Below the pieces are notes generated by a model. That model had not been told where the DNA came from, did no database searches, and saw nothing but the letters and a program-made list of their open reading frames with translations. Shown piece after piece: positions 33,267 through 43,247 of a DNA stretch of 64,000 bases. The stretch covers positions 1-64,000 of the forward strand of contig CAJJAO010000025.1 of assembly GCA_905182265.1 (NCBI GenBank), written 5' to 3'. This DNA is from a gamma proteobacterium HTCC2207 (GTDB taxonomy: Bacteria; Pseudomonadota; Gammaproteobacteria; Pseudomonadales; Porticoccaceae). Numbering within the stretch: position 1 is the stretch's first letter; every line of letters begins with the position of its first letter. The translations under genes were made by a program, and so were the position numbers.

Positions 33267-35284
33267 TGAGCTTCAGCCTTGGTGCTTTTGACAGCCTTGG
33301 TGCTATCGACAGCCTTGGTGCTATCTACAGCAGCAGTGCCGACTTTAGTCTTACGACGATAACGCTTATCTCCAGCGGCTAAGAGGCCACCCAATCCAAT
33401 CATCAGTGCCCCCAGCCAAATACAGCGAATAAAGGGTTTTACGTAAAGACGTATAGCCCAGGCATCGCCCCTTAGAGGTTCCCCCAGGCTGACATACAGG
33501 TCACGAGCAAGCGCCGCATCGATAGCAGCCTCAGTCATAACCTGACCACCGGCCCGGTAATTGCGTTTTTCTGGCAGCATAGTGGCCACCTGACGGCCCC
33601 CATACTCAACCTTAATCTCGCCCCGATAGGCGACATAATTGGGGCCCTGAACTTGAGTCAGCCTAACAAATTCAAACTCATAACCAGACACCTCGGCCTT
33701 GTCCCCCGGCTCCATGCGCACATCTCGCTGCATGTCATAGGCGCTGCTTAAACCAACACCAATAATACAAACTGCCAATCCAATATGGGCCGTCAACATG
33801 CCCCAGTAACTACCAGACAGTTTGGTGACTCTTGCCAGATTGCCGCCGAGCTTATCCCATAAGTCCTCGAGGCTCATGGTGATCACCCACAGTGCTAGCA
33901 GCAATGTAAATGCAGCCCCAAAAGAGTAGCTGGCCCAAGATAGCTCTGGTGCCAAAAACAGAGGTAATATCAACGCCAAAAATGTACTGACAAGGGCCGG
34001 CACGACACCTTTTTTGAGCAGTAGACTGACCTCGGTTTTCTTCCAGCGGGTAAAGGCCGCAAAGCCCACACAAATCGCCAAACCGCAGGTCAATGGCACG
34101 AAGAAGAAATTAAAGTAAGGAGGGCCTACCGAGATTTTACCCAAATCCAATACGTCGGCCAGCAGTGGATACAATGTACCCACTAAAATCATCGCCATAG
34201 AACTGACCAATAAAATATTGTTCAGCAACAGCATCATTTCTCGGGACCAGGCTCCGTAGCCCACCACTTTTTGCATGGCCGGGCCACGCAGGGCAAATAG
34301 CAACAGAGAACCACCGACCACTATCGCCAAGAATGCCAAAATAAATACCCCCCGCTCGGGGTCACTCGCAAAGGCATGTACAGAAGTCAGAACGCCAGAG
34401 CGCACCAAGAAGGTACCTAGCAAACTTAAGGAAAAAGCAAAGATCGCCAGCAGCAAAGTCCAGCTTCTAAACACCCCGCGTTTTTCTGTGGCGGCAATAC
34501 TGTGTACCAGCGCGGTGCCCACCAACCAAGGCATAAAGGACGCATTCTCGACTGGATCCCAGAACCACCAACCACCCCAACCCAATTCGTAATAGGCCCA
34601 CCAGCTTCCCAAGGCGATGCCTACGGTCAAAAACACCCAAGCCACATTGATCCAAGGTCTTGCCCAGCGTGCCCAAGCGCTGTCGAACTGACCACCAATT
34701 AAAGCGGCAATCGCAAAAGCAAAGGGCACAGAAAAACCCACATAACCCATATACAGCATCGGCGGGTGAACAATTAGGCCAAAATCTTGTAGCAGCGGAT
34801 TAAGGTCACCTCCCTCGATTGGAGAAACAGGCAATATCCGCTCAAACGGATTGGAGGTATATAACAGGAATAACCCAAAACCCACGGCGATAGCGCCCAG
34901 TACTGACAGTACCCGAGCAGAAAGTTGTAACGGCAGCTGCTTGCTGAGCAGAGCAACGGCGGCAGACCACCCTGCCAGGATCAGAGCCCAGAGCAGCAAT
35001 GACCCTTCGTGAGCACCCCAGACAGCACTAAATTTAAAACGATCTGGCAGCAATGTGTTTGAGTTGTTGGCCACATAGGCCACAGAAAAGTCGTCCAGCA
35101 AAAAAGCATTGGCCAGACAGGCAAACGACAGCGCCATAAACGCCAACTGCCCTACCGCCAGACTATGCCCGAGGCGCATCCAGCTCCTATGGCCCGTAAA
35201 CGAACCTGCCATAGGCACAACGGCCTGAGCGACAGCAAACCAAACCGCAATAATTAATGCCGCATGACCTAACTCTGGTGTCAT
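33263..35284 (-). CDS. ccmF: Heme lyase CcmF
   Basis: WGGWWFWDPVENASFMPWLVGTALVHS; C-terminal AVDSTK repeat. Confidence 0.97.
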   Translation of the reverse strand: MTPELGHAALIIAVWFAVAQAVVPMAGSFTGHRSWMRLGHSLAVGQLAFMALSFACLANAFLLDDFSVAYVANNSNTLLPDRFKFSAVWGAHEGSLLLWALILAGWSAAVALLSKQLPLQLSARVLSVLGAIAVGFGLFLLYTSNPFERILPVSPIEGGDLNPLLQDFGLIVHPPMLYMGYVGFSVPFAFAIAALIGGQFDSAWARWARPWINVAWVFLTVGIALGSWWAYYELGWGGWWFWDPVENASFMPWLVGTALVHSIAATEKRGVFRSWTLLLAIFAFSLSLLGTFLVRSGVLTSVHAFASDPERGVFILAFLAIVVGGSLLLFALRGPAMQKVVGYGAWSREMMLLLNNILLVSSMAMILVGTLYPLLADVLDLGKISVGPPYFNFFFVPLTCGLAICVGFAAFTRWKKTEVSLLLKKGVVPALVSTFLALILPLFLAPELSWASYSFGAAFTLLLALWVITMSLEDLWDKLGGNLARVTKLSGSYWGMLTAHIGLAVCIIGVGLSSAYDMQRDVRMEPGDKAEVSGYEFEFVRLTQVQGPNYVAYRGEIKVEYGGRQVATMLPEKRNYRAGGQVMTEAAIDAALARDLYVSLGEPLRGDAWAIRLYVKPFIRCIWLGALMIGLGGLLAAGDKRYRRKTKVGTAAVDSTKAVDSTKAVKSTKAEAQ

Positions 35285-35736
35285 TGATTGGCTTCCTGCT
35301 GTTGCTTAAGTTTGTAGGCCTGATTCATGGCATCTGCCACTTCAGGCGGCGTGTACTTTTCGTCGTGCTTGGCGAGAACTTCTGTGGCCTGTAACACCAA
35401 ATTTTCATCTAGTTTGCCGGCCGCAATCGCAGCTTCACCCTCACCGAAAAGATCCGGCAGAATACCGCCGTACTGAATCACCAGAGTTGCCATGCCGTCG
35501 CTGACTTCAAACTGCACATCAAGACTGTCTGGCGAGCGCTTAACCGAACCGTCCACTACCATGCCCCCCGCGCGAATATGCACAGCCTGGGGCGCTTCAC
35601 CCCCAGCAATCTGCGATGGTGTGTAAAAGTAATTGGCATTTTGCCCGAGCATATAGGCCATAAGGCCCACAATAACTGAGGCCGCAACCACAATCAGAAT
35701 GACAAACTGTAAACGCTGTCGGCGTATGGGGTGCAT
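35281..35736 (-). CDS. ccmE: Heme chaperone CcmE
   Basis: Heme-binding LAKHDEKYTPPEV. Confidence 0.96.
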   Translation of the reverse strand: MHPIRRQRLQFVILIVVAASVIVGLMAYMLGQNANYFYTPSQIAGGEAPQAVHIRAGGMVVDGSVKRSPDSLDVQFEVSDGMATLVIQYGGILPDLFGEGEAAIAAGKLDENLVLQATEVLAKHDEKYTPPEVADAMNQAYKLKQQQEANQ

Positions 35737-35978
35737 TATTTATTGTCCTCTGAGACTGGGGTCGATTGGTTTTTCTTCTTAGGCTGCTCTTTATCGAGCT
35801 GCCCTCCATCGCGTTGCAAATTCCTAGCGATGGATTTTAATGCCTGACGATGTTGCATTATTGGCTTGGCCAGTAACCAACACAGCACTGCGACCGACAC
35901 CAATACCGCTGTCCAAACGTAGGGGCCATGACCGGCCATGGCCCACATCTCTTGAAGGCTATTAAACTGAAAGGTCAT
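35736..35978 (-). CDS. ccmD: Heme exporter CcmD
   Basis: MWAMAGHGPYVWTAVLVSVAVL. Confidence 0.92.
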   Translation of the reverse strand: MTFQFNSLQEMWAMAGHGPYVWTAVLVSVAVLCWLLAKPIMQHRQALKSIARNLQRDGGQLDKEQPKKKNQSTPVSEDNK

Positions 35979-36766
35979 TTGGTCACTCCAGCTGATTGGG
36001 CTGGATGAGCTTGCTGGGCCAATTCACGCACCCAACCGGTCTTGCTCTCCCGCTGCAATATCTCTGCGCGGGTAAATAAGATTAGAGCCAGAGCATAAAA
36101 ACTATAGAGCGCTAGAATCATCACTAACAGAGGCTGAAACATATCCGGGTGCATGCTGGGTGCAGAGGTCAGTTTAATCGTCGCTGGCTGGTGCAATGTG
36201 TACCACCAGTCCACCGACTTATAAATAATAGGGATATTAACCGTACCCACCAACGCCAAAATGGCACTGGCTTTGTTACCCGCTTCCCGGGAATGAAACG
36301 CGTACTGCAATGCCAACACCCCCAGATAAAGGAACAGCAAAATAAGCATAGACGTGATACGTGCATCCCAGACCCAGTAGGTTCCCCAGGTAGGTTTGCC
36401 CCAAACCGCACCGGTAAACAGCGCTAGAAAAGTCAGTGCCGCCCCAATAGGCGCCGCCGATTTCATGACCATGTAGCTGAGTTTCATCTTCCAAATCAAA
36501 CCAACCGCACCAGCAATAGCCATAATATAGTAGCCCGCAAGCGCTAAAAATGAGGCCGGCACATGCAGGTAAATAATGCGAAAACTATTGCCCTGCTTGG
36601 CGTCCTGGGGAGCAAAAGCCAAACCCCAGACCAGACCAGTGATCATCAGAGCCAAGGTTAGCACCCACAGCCATGGCAACCAGCGACCCGTGGTTTCGTA
36701 AAACCAACGAGGTGATCCCATACGGTGAAACCAATTCCAACTTCTACCTGAAGCCATATTACTCAA
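35975..36766 (-). CDS. ccmC: Heme ABC transporter permease CcmC
   Basis: WGTYWVWDARITSMLILLFLYLGVLAL. Confidence 0.96.
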   Translation of the reverse strand: MSNMASGRSWNWFHRMGSPRWFYETTGRWLPWLWVLTLALMITGLVWGLAFAPQDAKQGNSFRIIYLHVPASFLALAGYYIMAIAGAVGLIWKMKLSYMVMKSAAPIGAALTFLALFTGAVWGKPTWGTYWVWDARITSMLILLFLYLGVLALQYAFHSREAGNKASAILALVGTVNIPIIYKSVDWWYTLHQPATIKLTSAPSMHPDMFQPLLVMILALYSFYALALILFTRAEILQRESKTGWVRELAQQAHPAQSAGVTK

Positions 36767-36781
36767 GACCTTTCATCTTTA

Positions 36782-37462
36782 TTAATTATTACTCACAAGG
36801 CGCAACGCCCCTGCGATAGCCAGTGGGCAAAGAACGATCGCCGCACTTAACATTGCCCCCAAGACAGCCAGAGGGCCAAACCAATTCAAACCGTCGATAG
36901 CCGACTGCACCGACGCACTTCCAAAAATAATCACCGGCATATACAGCGGAATAACCAACACTGACAGTAGCAAGCCACCTTTACGTAGCGACACTGTTAA
37001 TGCAGCACCTACAGCGCCAATCAGGCTGAGGCAAGCAGTACCCAGTGCCAGGCTAGCCATCATAGGTACAGTGCCTGCGGTGGGTAGCGAAAGCATAACG
37101 CCAATAACCGGTGACACTAGGGTTAGAGGCAGGCCCGTGACCAACCAGTGGGCCGTCACCTTGCCTAGTACCGGCAGCACCAATAGCTGCGGAGTAATTA
37201 ACATCTGTTCCAGCGACCCATCCTGATAGTCACTAGCAAATAGACTCTCAGTAGAGAGCAGTGTTGCCAGCAGTGCCATCACCCAAATAATACCAGGGGC
37301 CAACTCCGCTAACCGCGCCGAATCTGGGCTGACTCCCAAGGGGATCAGCGTCGAGACCAGCAGAAAAAAGATGATTGGGCTGGCCGCTTCACCACGCCGA
37401 CGATAAGCAAGCAATAAGTCGCGTCGCACATAGGCGCTAAAGCCTCCGCTGGCACCCATCAT
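36782..37462 (-). CDS. ccmB: Heme exporter permease CcmB
   Basis: RRDLLLAYRRRGEAASPIIFFLLV. Confidence 0.95.
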   Translation of the reverse strand: MMGASGGFSAYVRRDLLLAYRRRGEAASPIIFFLLVSTLIPLGVSPDSARLAELAPGIIWVMALLATLLSTESLFASDYQDGSLEQMLITPQLLVLPVLGKVTAHWLVTGLPLTLVSPVIGVMLSLPTAGTVPMMASLALGTACLSLIGAVGAALTVSLRKGGLLLSVLVIPLYMPVIIFGSASVQSAIDGLNWFGPLAVLGAMLSAAIVLCPLAIAGALRLVSNN

Positions 37463-38157
37463 TGCAATGCTCCCCGATCGGCATGGGCCTCAATGCTGTA
37501 TTTACGCACCGTATCCAGAGCTAGATCCTGATGAGTAGACAGCACAACAGCGCCACCCTGCTCAGCATGATTTTGCAGCTGCTTTTCAATAGCCTTAACA
37601 CCCTGTTTATCAATGGCAGTGAAAGGTTCGTCGAGGTACCAAATTTTGGCCTGACTGGTCGCTAGACGCGCCAATGCAACCCGACGATGCTGACCTGCAG
37701 AGAGACTGTAACAGGGCACATCGGTATAACCAGCCAAGCCCAGATTTTCTAGAGCATGGGTAATGTCAGCCTTACTTGTCGAAGCCGGGCTCATCCAACG
37801 TAGATTCTCTGCGGGGGAAAGCCCCATTTTGGTGCCAGACTGATGACCTATATAAAGAATATCTGCCAGATATTCATAGCGGCACTGAGCGATCGATTGC
37901 CCCTGATAGGCTATGGACCCAGAAGTCTGTTGCAAGGCACTGGTAAGCAAACGCATCAAGGTGGTTTTGCCCGCGCCATTAGCGCCTTCAATCTGCAGGA
38001 TATCCCCCGCCTCAACCACAAGGTTGATTGGATTAAAGACATTGCAGTCGTCGCGCTCGTAGGCGAGCTCATCAACTGTTAGGAGAGATTCTGTGGGCAA
38101 CGATTTTTCCGCGATCTGGTTGTTTTTGCGGGGGACATTATGCCAAAGAATAGGCAT
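37459..38157 (-). CDS. ccmA: Heme exporter ATP-binding protein CcmA
   Basis: GANGAGKTTLMRLLTSAL, LSAGQHRRVALARL, WYLDEPFTAID. Confidence 0.95.
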   Translation of the reverse strand: MPILWHNVPRKNNQIAEKSLPTESLLTVDELAYERDDCNVFNPINLVVEAGDILQIEGANGAGKTTLMRLLTSALQQTSGSIAYQGQSIAQCRYEYLADILYIGHQSGTKMGLSPAENLRWMSPASTSKADITHALENLGLAGYTDVPCYSLSAGQHRRVALARLATSQAKIWYLDEPFTAIDKQGVKAIEKQLQNHAEQGGAVVLSTHQDLALDTVRKYSIEAHADRGALQ

Positions 38158-38226
38158 AAGATGTTGGCTTTAATCTAGGCAAGATTAGCTTTTAATATTA
38201 GCGTCTAATGCAGCCTCTGACGATAC

Positions 38227-38436
38227 CTAAGCAAAGTCATCGTCGAAATCATATTCCTGCATTTGTTTTTGTATCCGCACCTCTTCGAGCCTAAGCTCTA
38301 AGCGGCGGCGAGTCTCTAGATCAGCTTGAGCTTGCTGCTTCTCTGATAGAGTACTGAGCGGTTTTTCATTAGCCGAACTGGCCTCAGAATCGTCTAAGCC
38401 TTCTGCATCTCCGATATCTTCAAGATCATCGTTCAT
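38227..38436 (-). CDS. PA3496-like small acidic hypothetical protein
   Basis: Short acidic ORF with ETRRRLELRLEEVRIQKQMQEYDFDDDFA. Confidence 0.65.
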   Translation of the reverse strand: MNDDLEDIGDAEGLDDSEASSANEKPLSTLSEKQQAQADLETRRRLELRLEEVRIQKQMQEYDFDDDFA

Positions 38437-38654
38437 ACATTAACCTCGCATTAAATCTTTGAGACTATCTGCGAATCAGCATAACCAAAAATACACAGCT
38501 GCCCCTTAGGGCAAAAGTAAGTCTAAAACAGCGCCCCGTCAAGGGAATAAATTCATCGTGGAAACTATTCAATATGCCAGAGTCAAACCACAGGGACTCC
38601 AGAAACGTAACAACCTTTATTCACGAGCCATAAACCCATTTAGGGAGAATAACC

Positions 38655-39272
38655 TTGTTAGTTAAAAGCCGTTCTAAAATCTCATCTGCCTTGCTCTTTA
38701 GCTTGTGCTTTAGCCTTCTCAGTGCATTGTCGAGTCAAAGCCTCGCCGAAGACGATCTGGCTATTTTTGCCGGTGGTTGTTTTTGGTGTATGGAAAGCGA
38801 CTTTGAAAAAATAGATGGCGTAAAGTCTGTGGTTTCAGGCTATATCGGCGGCCATGTGGCCAACCCGACCTACAAGCAGGTCTCCGGGGGCAACACAGGC
38901 CATACAGAAGCCGTGCAGATCGAGTTTGATAACGAGACAGTCACCTTTGAACAGCTCCTGGAGCATTTTTGGATTAACATTGATCCATTAGATGGCGGCG
39001 GCCAGTTCTGTGACCGAGGACAACAGTATCGCAGCGAGCTGTTTTATCGCAATGACAGCCAGAAGCTCGCGGCTCAGGCATCTGTCGAGGCCATAAGCGC
39101 TCAGAAACAGTTTACTGGCAAACTGCAAACTAAACTCAGTGCAGCCAGCAAATTCTATGTCGCCGAAGGCTATCACCAAGATTATTACAAGAAAAACCCC
39201 AGCAGATATAACTATTACCGCTGGAGCTGTGGCCGCGACAAACGGTTAGAGAGCTTATGGGGCAAAAAGTAG
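38655..39272 (+). CDS. msrA: Peptide-methionine (S)-S-oxide reductase with signal peptide
   Basis: FAGGCFWCMESDFEKIDGVKSVVSGYIGG. Confidence 0.96.
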   Translation: MLVKSRSKISSALLFSLCFSLLSALSSQSLAEDDLAIFAGGCFWCMESDFEKIDGVKSVVSGYIGGHVANPTYKQVSGGNTGHTEAVQIEFDNETVTFEQLLEHFWINIDPLDGGGQFCDRGQQYRSELFYRNDSQKLAAQASVEAISAQKQFTGKLQTKLSAASKFYVAEGYHQDYYKKNPSRYNYYRWSCGRDKRLESLWGKK

Positions 39273-40166
39273 TCAGTGCACGACCACCATATCTGCGGTC
39301 AGGTAATGCAGTACTTTCTCTGCTGTATTACCAATAAACTTGCCCTTTAAACCGCGATTTGCCGCACTGCCTATCACCAGCAAAGCGCCGGACTCAACCC
39401 TGTCAGACAGTTCTTTTTCGACACTGCCAACAAATACATAAGTATCTGCCTCGACCTTTAGCTCGTCGAGGGCCAGATCAAGTTTCTTCTGGGCATCGAC
39501 CCGCGCTTGATCTGCATTGTCATGCCACAGAATCGCCTGACCAGGCATAGGTGGCACATAGGCAGTCGCCAACGCCATGGCTCTAAAATCTGGAATCACT
39601 GATACCAGCTGCATAGGCACTGCCAAGGCTGCAGAGAGCCCCTGGGCCCGCAAAATAACTCTTTTACCCAAGGCCCAATGCTCAGCACTTTCGTCTAGGG
39701 TGCTGATGGCAGCAATCACCTTGTTTATGCGCTGACCATCAGCATTGATCAGCCATACGGGACAGCTCGCATCGCGCAATAGATTCCAGTCTTCTGGTGT
39801 TTGAAACATCTGGGCGATACGAGAATGCTTGTCGCCTGCGACTTTGATAATAAGATCTGCCTTCATTTTATTCGCGGTATCGACCGCCGATCTATTCCAC
39901 CGTTTACCCCAGGCCATACTGGAAGAAAAATGCATACTGTGGCGATCAGCTAAGAGCCTCAACTGGGTTTCTGCATCATCAAGAAGCGCTTGCTTAATGT
40001 CTTTAAAATTATCAAACCCGATGTATTTATGCATTTCTTCAATCTGGTCATACACCGTCATCAAAATATGTAGCTTTCCCTGACTCTGGGCGATTAATTT
40101 GACCGCCTGTTGCATCGCCAGATTGTCGTTATCGGATCCGTCTAAAACGACCAAAATATTATCCAT
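39273..40166 (-). CDS. uspE: Universal stress protein, tandem Usp domains (UspE-like)
   Basis: Two Usp domains; LLVIGSAANRGLKGKFIGNTAEKVLHYLTADMVVV; adjacent to fnr as in E. coli. Confidence 0.85.
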   Translation of the reverse strand: MDNILVVLDGSDNDNLAMQQAVKLIAQSQGKLHILMTVYDQIEEMHKYIGFDNFKDIKQALLDDAETQLRLLADRHSMHFSSSMAWGKRWNRSAVDTANKMKADLIIKVAGDKHSRIAQMFQTPEDWNLLRDASCPVWLINADGQRINKVIAAISTLDESAEHWALGKRVILRAQGLSAALAVPMQLVSVIPDFRAMALATAYVPPMPGQAILWHDNADQARVDAQKKLDLALDELKVEADTYVFVGSVEKELSDRVESGALLVIGSAANRGLKGKFIGNTAEKVLHYLTADMVVVH

Positions 40167-40278
40167 TACCCACCTCCACCATGCTTTTTAGAATTTAATC
40201 AATCTTCCTGTATCTCAATTTGATTCTAGTAAGTGAAAAGCGTCTGGGGCCAAGGGTTTGCGGATTTACCCAGCTTCC

Positions 40279-40292
40279 ATGATATAGATCAA
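40279..40292. promoter_or_regulatory. Putative FNR/Anr box between uspE and fnr
   Basis: ATGAT-ATAG-ATCAA versus TTGAT-N4-ATCAA: 9/10 positions match. Confidence 0.7.
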
Positions 40293-40346
40293 TTCTGTGT
40301 CTATACTTATATCTATATGGACTCGATTTGATCAGCAGGGAATAAG

Positions 40347-41075
40347 ATGCGCTCACCGACACTAAATATCCAAGCAAATAACTGCCACAACTGCCGAATG
40401 AGCACTTTGTGCCTCCCTCTCACTCTTGATGTCGGTTCTTTGGATCGGCTGGAGACCGTCATTGAACGGGGTAGACCAGTGCATAAACAGCAGTTCATCT
40501 TTCATGCTGGAGACCCATTTCAGTCGGTCTATGCCATTCGTAGCGGGGCTATAAAGTCCTATTGCACTAGTGAAGACGGCAGCGAGCAGGTGACCGGCTT
40601 TTACTTACCCGGCGAGATTTTTGGCTGGGACGGCATAGACAATAACAACCACAAAAACACAGCCGTGGCGCTAGAGACCACGGCACTCTGTGAAATACCC
40701 TTTAACCGTTTCGAAGAAGTTAGCCGCACCATGCCAATACTGCAGCAGCACTTTATGCGTCTAATGGCTAAAGAGATCACCTCAGACCAAGAACTCATTA
40801 CATTACTGGCAAAAAGCTCTGCCGAAGAGCGAGTGGCCAGCCTACTAATCAGCCTCTCTAACCGCCTTAAACGCCAGCATCTTAGTGCCACTCGATTTCG
40901 CCTACCAATGTCCCGCGCCGATATTGGCAATTATTTAGGCCTGACTGTCGAAACAGTGAGCCGAGTATTTAGCCGCTTTCAGAGCTTTGATCTCATTTTG
41001 TGTGACAAAAAAGAAATAGAGATCACCAACCTCCCCGGCCTTTCTTCCCTAGCCCACAAGCCTAAAATCACTTAG
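40347..41075 (+). CDS. fnr: CRP/FNR-family oxygen-sensing regulator (Fnr/Anr)
   Basis: N-terminal C-X2-C-X5-C (NNCHNCRMSTLC) plus internal TALCEIPF; HTH MSRADIGNYLGLTVETVSRVFSRF. Confidence 0.94.
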   Translation: MRSPTLNIQANNCHNCRMSTLCLPLTLDVGSLDRLETVIERGRPVHKQQFIFHAGDPFQSVYAIRSGAIKSYCTSEDGSEQVTGFYLPGEIFGWDGIDNNNHKNTAVALETTALCEIPFNRFEEVSRTMPILQQHFMRLMAKEITSDQELITLLAKSSAEERVASLLISLSNRLKRQHLSATRFRLPMSRADIGNYLGLTVETVSRVFSRFQSFDLILCDKKEIEITNLPGLSSLAHKPKIT

Positions 41076-41088
41076 GCAACGTATCAAA

Positions 41089-41202
41089 AGCCATTAGCGG
41101 TATAGAAAGCCATTAGCGACTCATAAAAAGCTATTAGCGACTTATAAAAAGCCCTTAGCGGTGTATAGAGCCCTTAGCGACCAGTCAAAAGCCCTTTTTA
41201 GG
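41089..41202 (+). repeat. Tandem array, 19-21 bp period, six AGCNNTTAGCG-type units, between fnr and cca
   Basis: Unit starts 41089, 41108, 41129, 41150, 41169, 41190; the last unit diverges (AGCCCTTTTTAGG). Confidence 0.88.
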
Positions 41203-41262
41203 ACTTTCGATTGAGCTGCCAGCCCCATCAACCTACAATGGCGAAAACCATTGGAATCCAGT

Positions 41263-42498
41263 ATGAAAATCTACCTAGTCGGCGGTGCCGTGCGCGACAA
41301 GCTGCTCAATTACCCAAGTGATGAGAATGACTGGGTAGTGGTTGGTAGCTCGCCCGAACAGATGGTCGAGTTAGGCTATCATCCGGTAGGTCAGGATTTC
41401 CCAGTATTTATCAAACCCCAGACCGGTGAGGAATATGCCCTCGCCCGTACCGAGCGAAAATCTGGGCATGGTTATCAAGGTTTTACCTTCCATACCGCAC
41501 CAGATATAAGCCTAGAAGACGACCTGATTCGCCGCGACCTCACCATCAATGCCATGGCAGAAGATGAAAACGGGCAGATTATCGACCCCTATGGCGGCCA
41601 GCAAGACCTACAGGACAAACTGCTACGCCATGTCTCGGATGCCTTTACCGAAGACCCCTTAAGAGTGCTTAGAGTGGCGCGTTTTGCCGCCCGCTATCAC
41701 CATCTTGGTTTTACCGTAGCACCAGAAACTCTGACATTAATGAGCAATATTGTTGCCAGCGGTGAGATACAGCATCTGGTCGCAGAGCGAGTTTGGAAAG
41801 AAACCGAGCGTGCCCTGTGCGAAAAGTCTCCAGATATCTATATTCAGGTATTGCGTGACTGCGGTGCATTAGGGGTTTTATTACCAGAAGTAGAGAAGCT
41901 GTTTGGCGTGCCCCAAAGAGCAGATTATCACCCAGAGATAGATACCGGCATTCATACATTGATGTCGTTGCAGCAGGCGGCCAGACTTTCGGACAGTGCC
42001 AGAGTTCGCTTCTCGGTATTGGTTCATGATCTGGGCAAAGGCATTACCCCGGACGATGTGTTGCCCAGCCACAAAGGCCATGAAGCTCGTGGCTTACCGC
42101 TGGTTAAAGATGTCTGCGACCGATTTAAAATCCCCAATGACCATCGCCAGCTAGCCATGGCCGTTACAGAATTTCACCTGCTGTGCCACAAAGCCTTTGA
42201 ACTGCGCCCCGAAACCATTTTAAAACTCCTTAAAGGCTTGGGCGCACTTAAATCGGCAGAGCGTCTGGACGAGTTTTTACTCTGCTGCGAAGCCGATGCA
42301 AGAGGCCGTACTGGATTTGAGAATCGCGAGTACCCTTCCTCAGATTACTTGCGTGAAGCACGTAAAGTGGCCCTGCAAACCGACATCTCCGATCTAGTGG
42401 AGGCCGGCATTACCGGCGCCGAGATTGGCACCCAACTCAGCCTGCGCCAAACCGCTGGGCTGACAGAATTTAAAGCAAATTACCCAAACATAATCTAG
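41263..42498 (+). CDS. cca: CCA tRNA nucleotidyltransferase (multifunctional)
   Basis: MKIYLVGGAVRDKLLN, RRDLTINAMAEDENGQIIDPYGGQQDLQ, HD domain. The 41251 ORF start is TTG; ATG 41263 preferred. Confidence 0.96.
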   Translation: MKIYLVGGAVRDKLLNYPSDENDWVVVGSSPEQMVELGYHPVGQDFPVFIKPQTGEEYALARTERKSGHGYQGFTFHTAPDISLEDDLIRRDLTINAMAEDENGQIIDPYGGQQDLQDKLLRHVSDAFTEDPLRVLRVARFAARYHHLGFTVAPETLTLMSNIVASGEIQHLVAERVWKETERALCEKSPDIYIQVLRDCGALGVLLPEVEKLFGVPQRADYHPEIDTGIHTLMSLQQAARLSDSARVRFSVLVHDLGKGITPDDVLPSHKGHEARGLPLVKDVCDRFKIPNDHRQLAMAVTEFHLLCHKAFELRPETILKLLKGLGALKSAERLDEFLLCCEADARGRTGFENREYPSSDYLREARKVALQTDISDLVEAGITGAEIGTQLSLRQTAGLTEFKANYPNII

Positions 42499-42506
42499 GT
42501 AGCCCC

Positions 42507-43247
42507 ATGAATTCAGATAGCAAAGTCGTCCTTATTACAGGCGCTGCGCGCCGCATTGGCGCCGTCACAGCCCGGCTATTTCATGCTGCCGGCTACGGTG
42601 TCATTATTCATTACAATAATAGCGCAGCGGCTGCCGACAAACTCTGCGAAGAGCTCAACCACCAGCGGGCGGACAGCTGTCTGCTAGTGCAATGTGACCT
42701 CAATGATATGACTGGCTTAGATAAGATTGCCGATTTGGTCAGCAGCGTTGGTCGCCTCGATGTATTGATCAACAACGCCTCAAGCTTTTACCCAACGCCC
42801 CTCGAAAACTGTGATCAACAGCAGTGGGACGACCTGATTAACAGCAACCTAAAAGGCCCATTCTTTTTGTCACAGAAAATGGCCCCGCTACTGATAAAAA
42901 ATCAGGGCGCTATTGTTAATATTTCAGATATGCATGCCCGCCAAGCACTTAGAAACCACCCTATTTATACCATCGCCAAAGCCGGCAATATTGCCATGAC
43001 TAAATCGATGGCTTTAGATTTGGGCCCAGATGTACGGGTAAATAGCGTGGCTCCGGGAGCCATACTATGGCCGGAACACGAAGAAGACGACACAGACAAG
43101 CAGGACTCTGTGTTGAGCAAGGTGCCCATGGGGCGTCTGGGAACTGAATCGGATATTGCTGATACGGCGTTCTTTTTGGCTGTTAACGCGACCTATATGA
43201 CCGGTCAGACCATTGCAGTTGATGGTGGCAGCTCAAACAGCCTTTAA
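42507..43247 (+). CDS. folM: Pteridine reductase-type SDR
   Basis: VLITGAARRIGAVTARLFHAAGYGVIIHYNNS, ISDMHARQALRNHPIYTIAKAGN; next to folK/folB. Confidence 0.82.
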   Translation: MNSDSKVVLITGAARRIGAVTARLFHAAGYGVIIHYNNSAAAADKLCEELNHQRADSCLLVQCDLNDMTGLDKIADLVSSVGRLDVLINNASSFYPTPLENCDQQQWDDLINSNLKGPFFLSQKMAPLLIKNQGAIVNISDMHARQALRNHPIYTIAKAGNIAMTKSMALDLGPDVRVNSVAPGAILWPEHEEDDTDKQDSVLSKVPMGRLGTESDIADTAFFLAVNATYMTGQTIAVDGGSSNSL

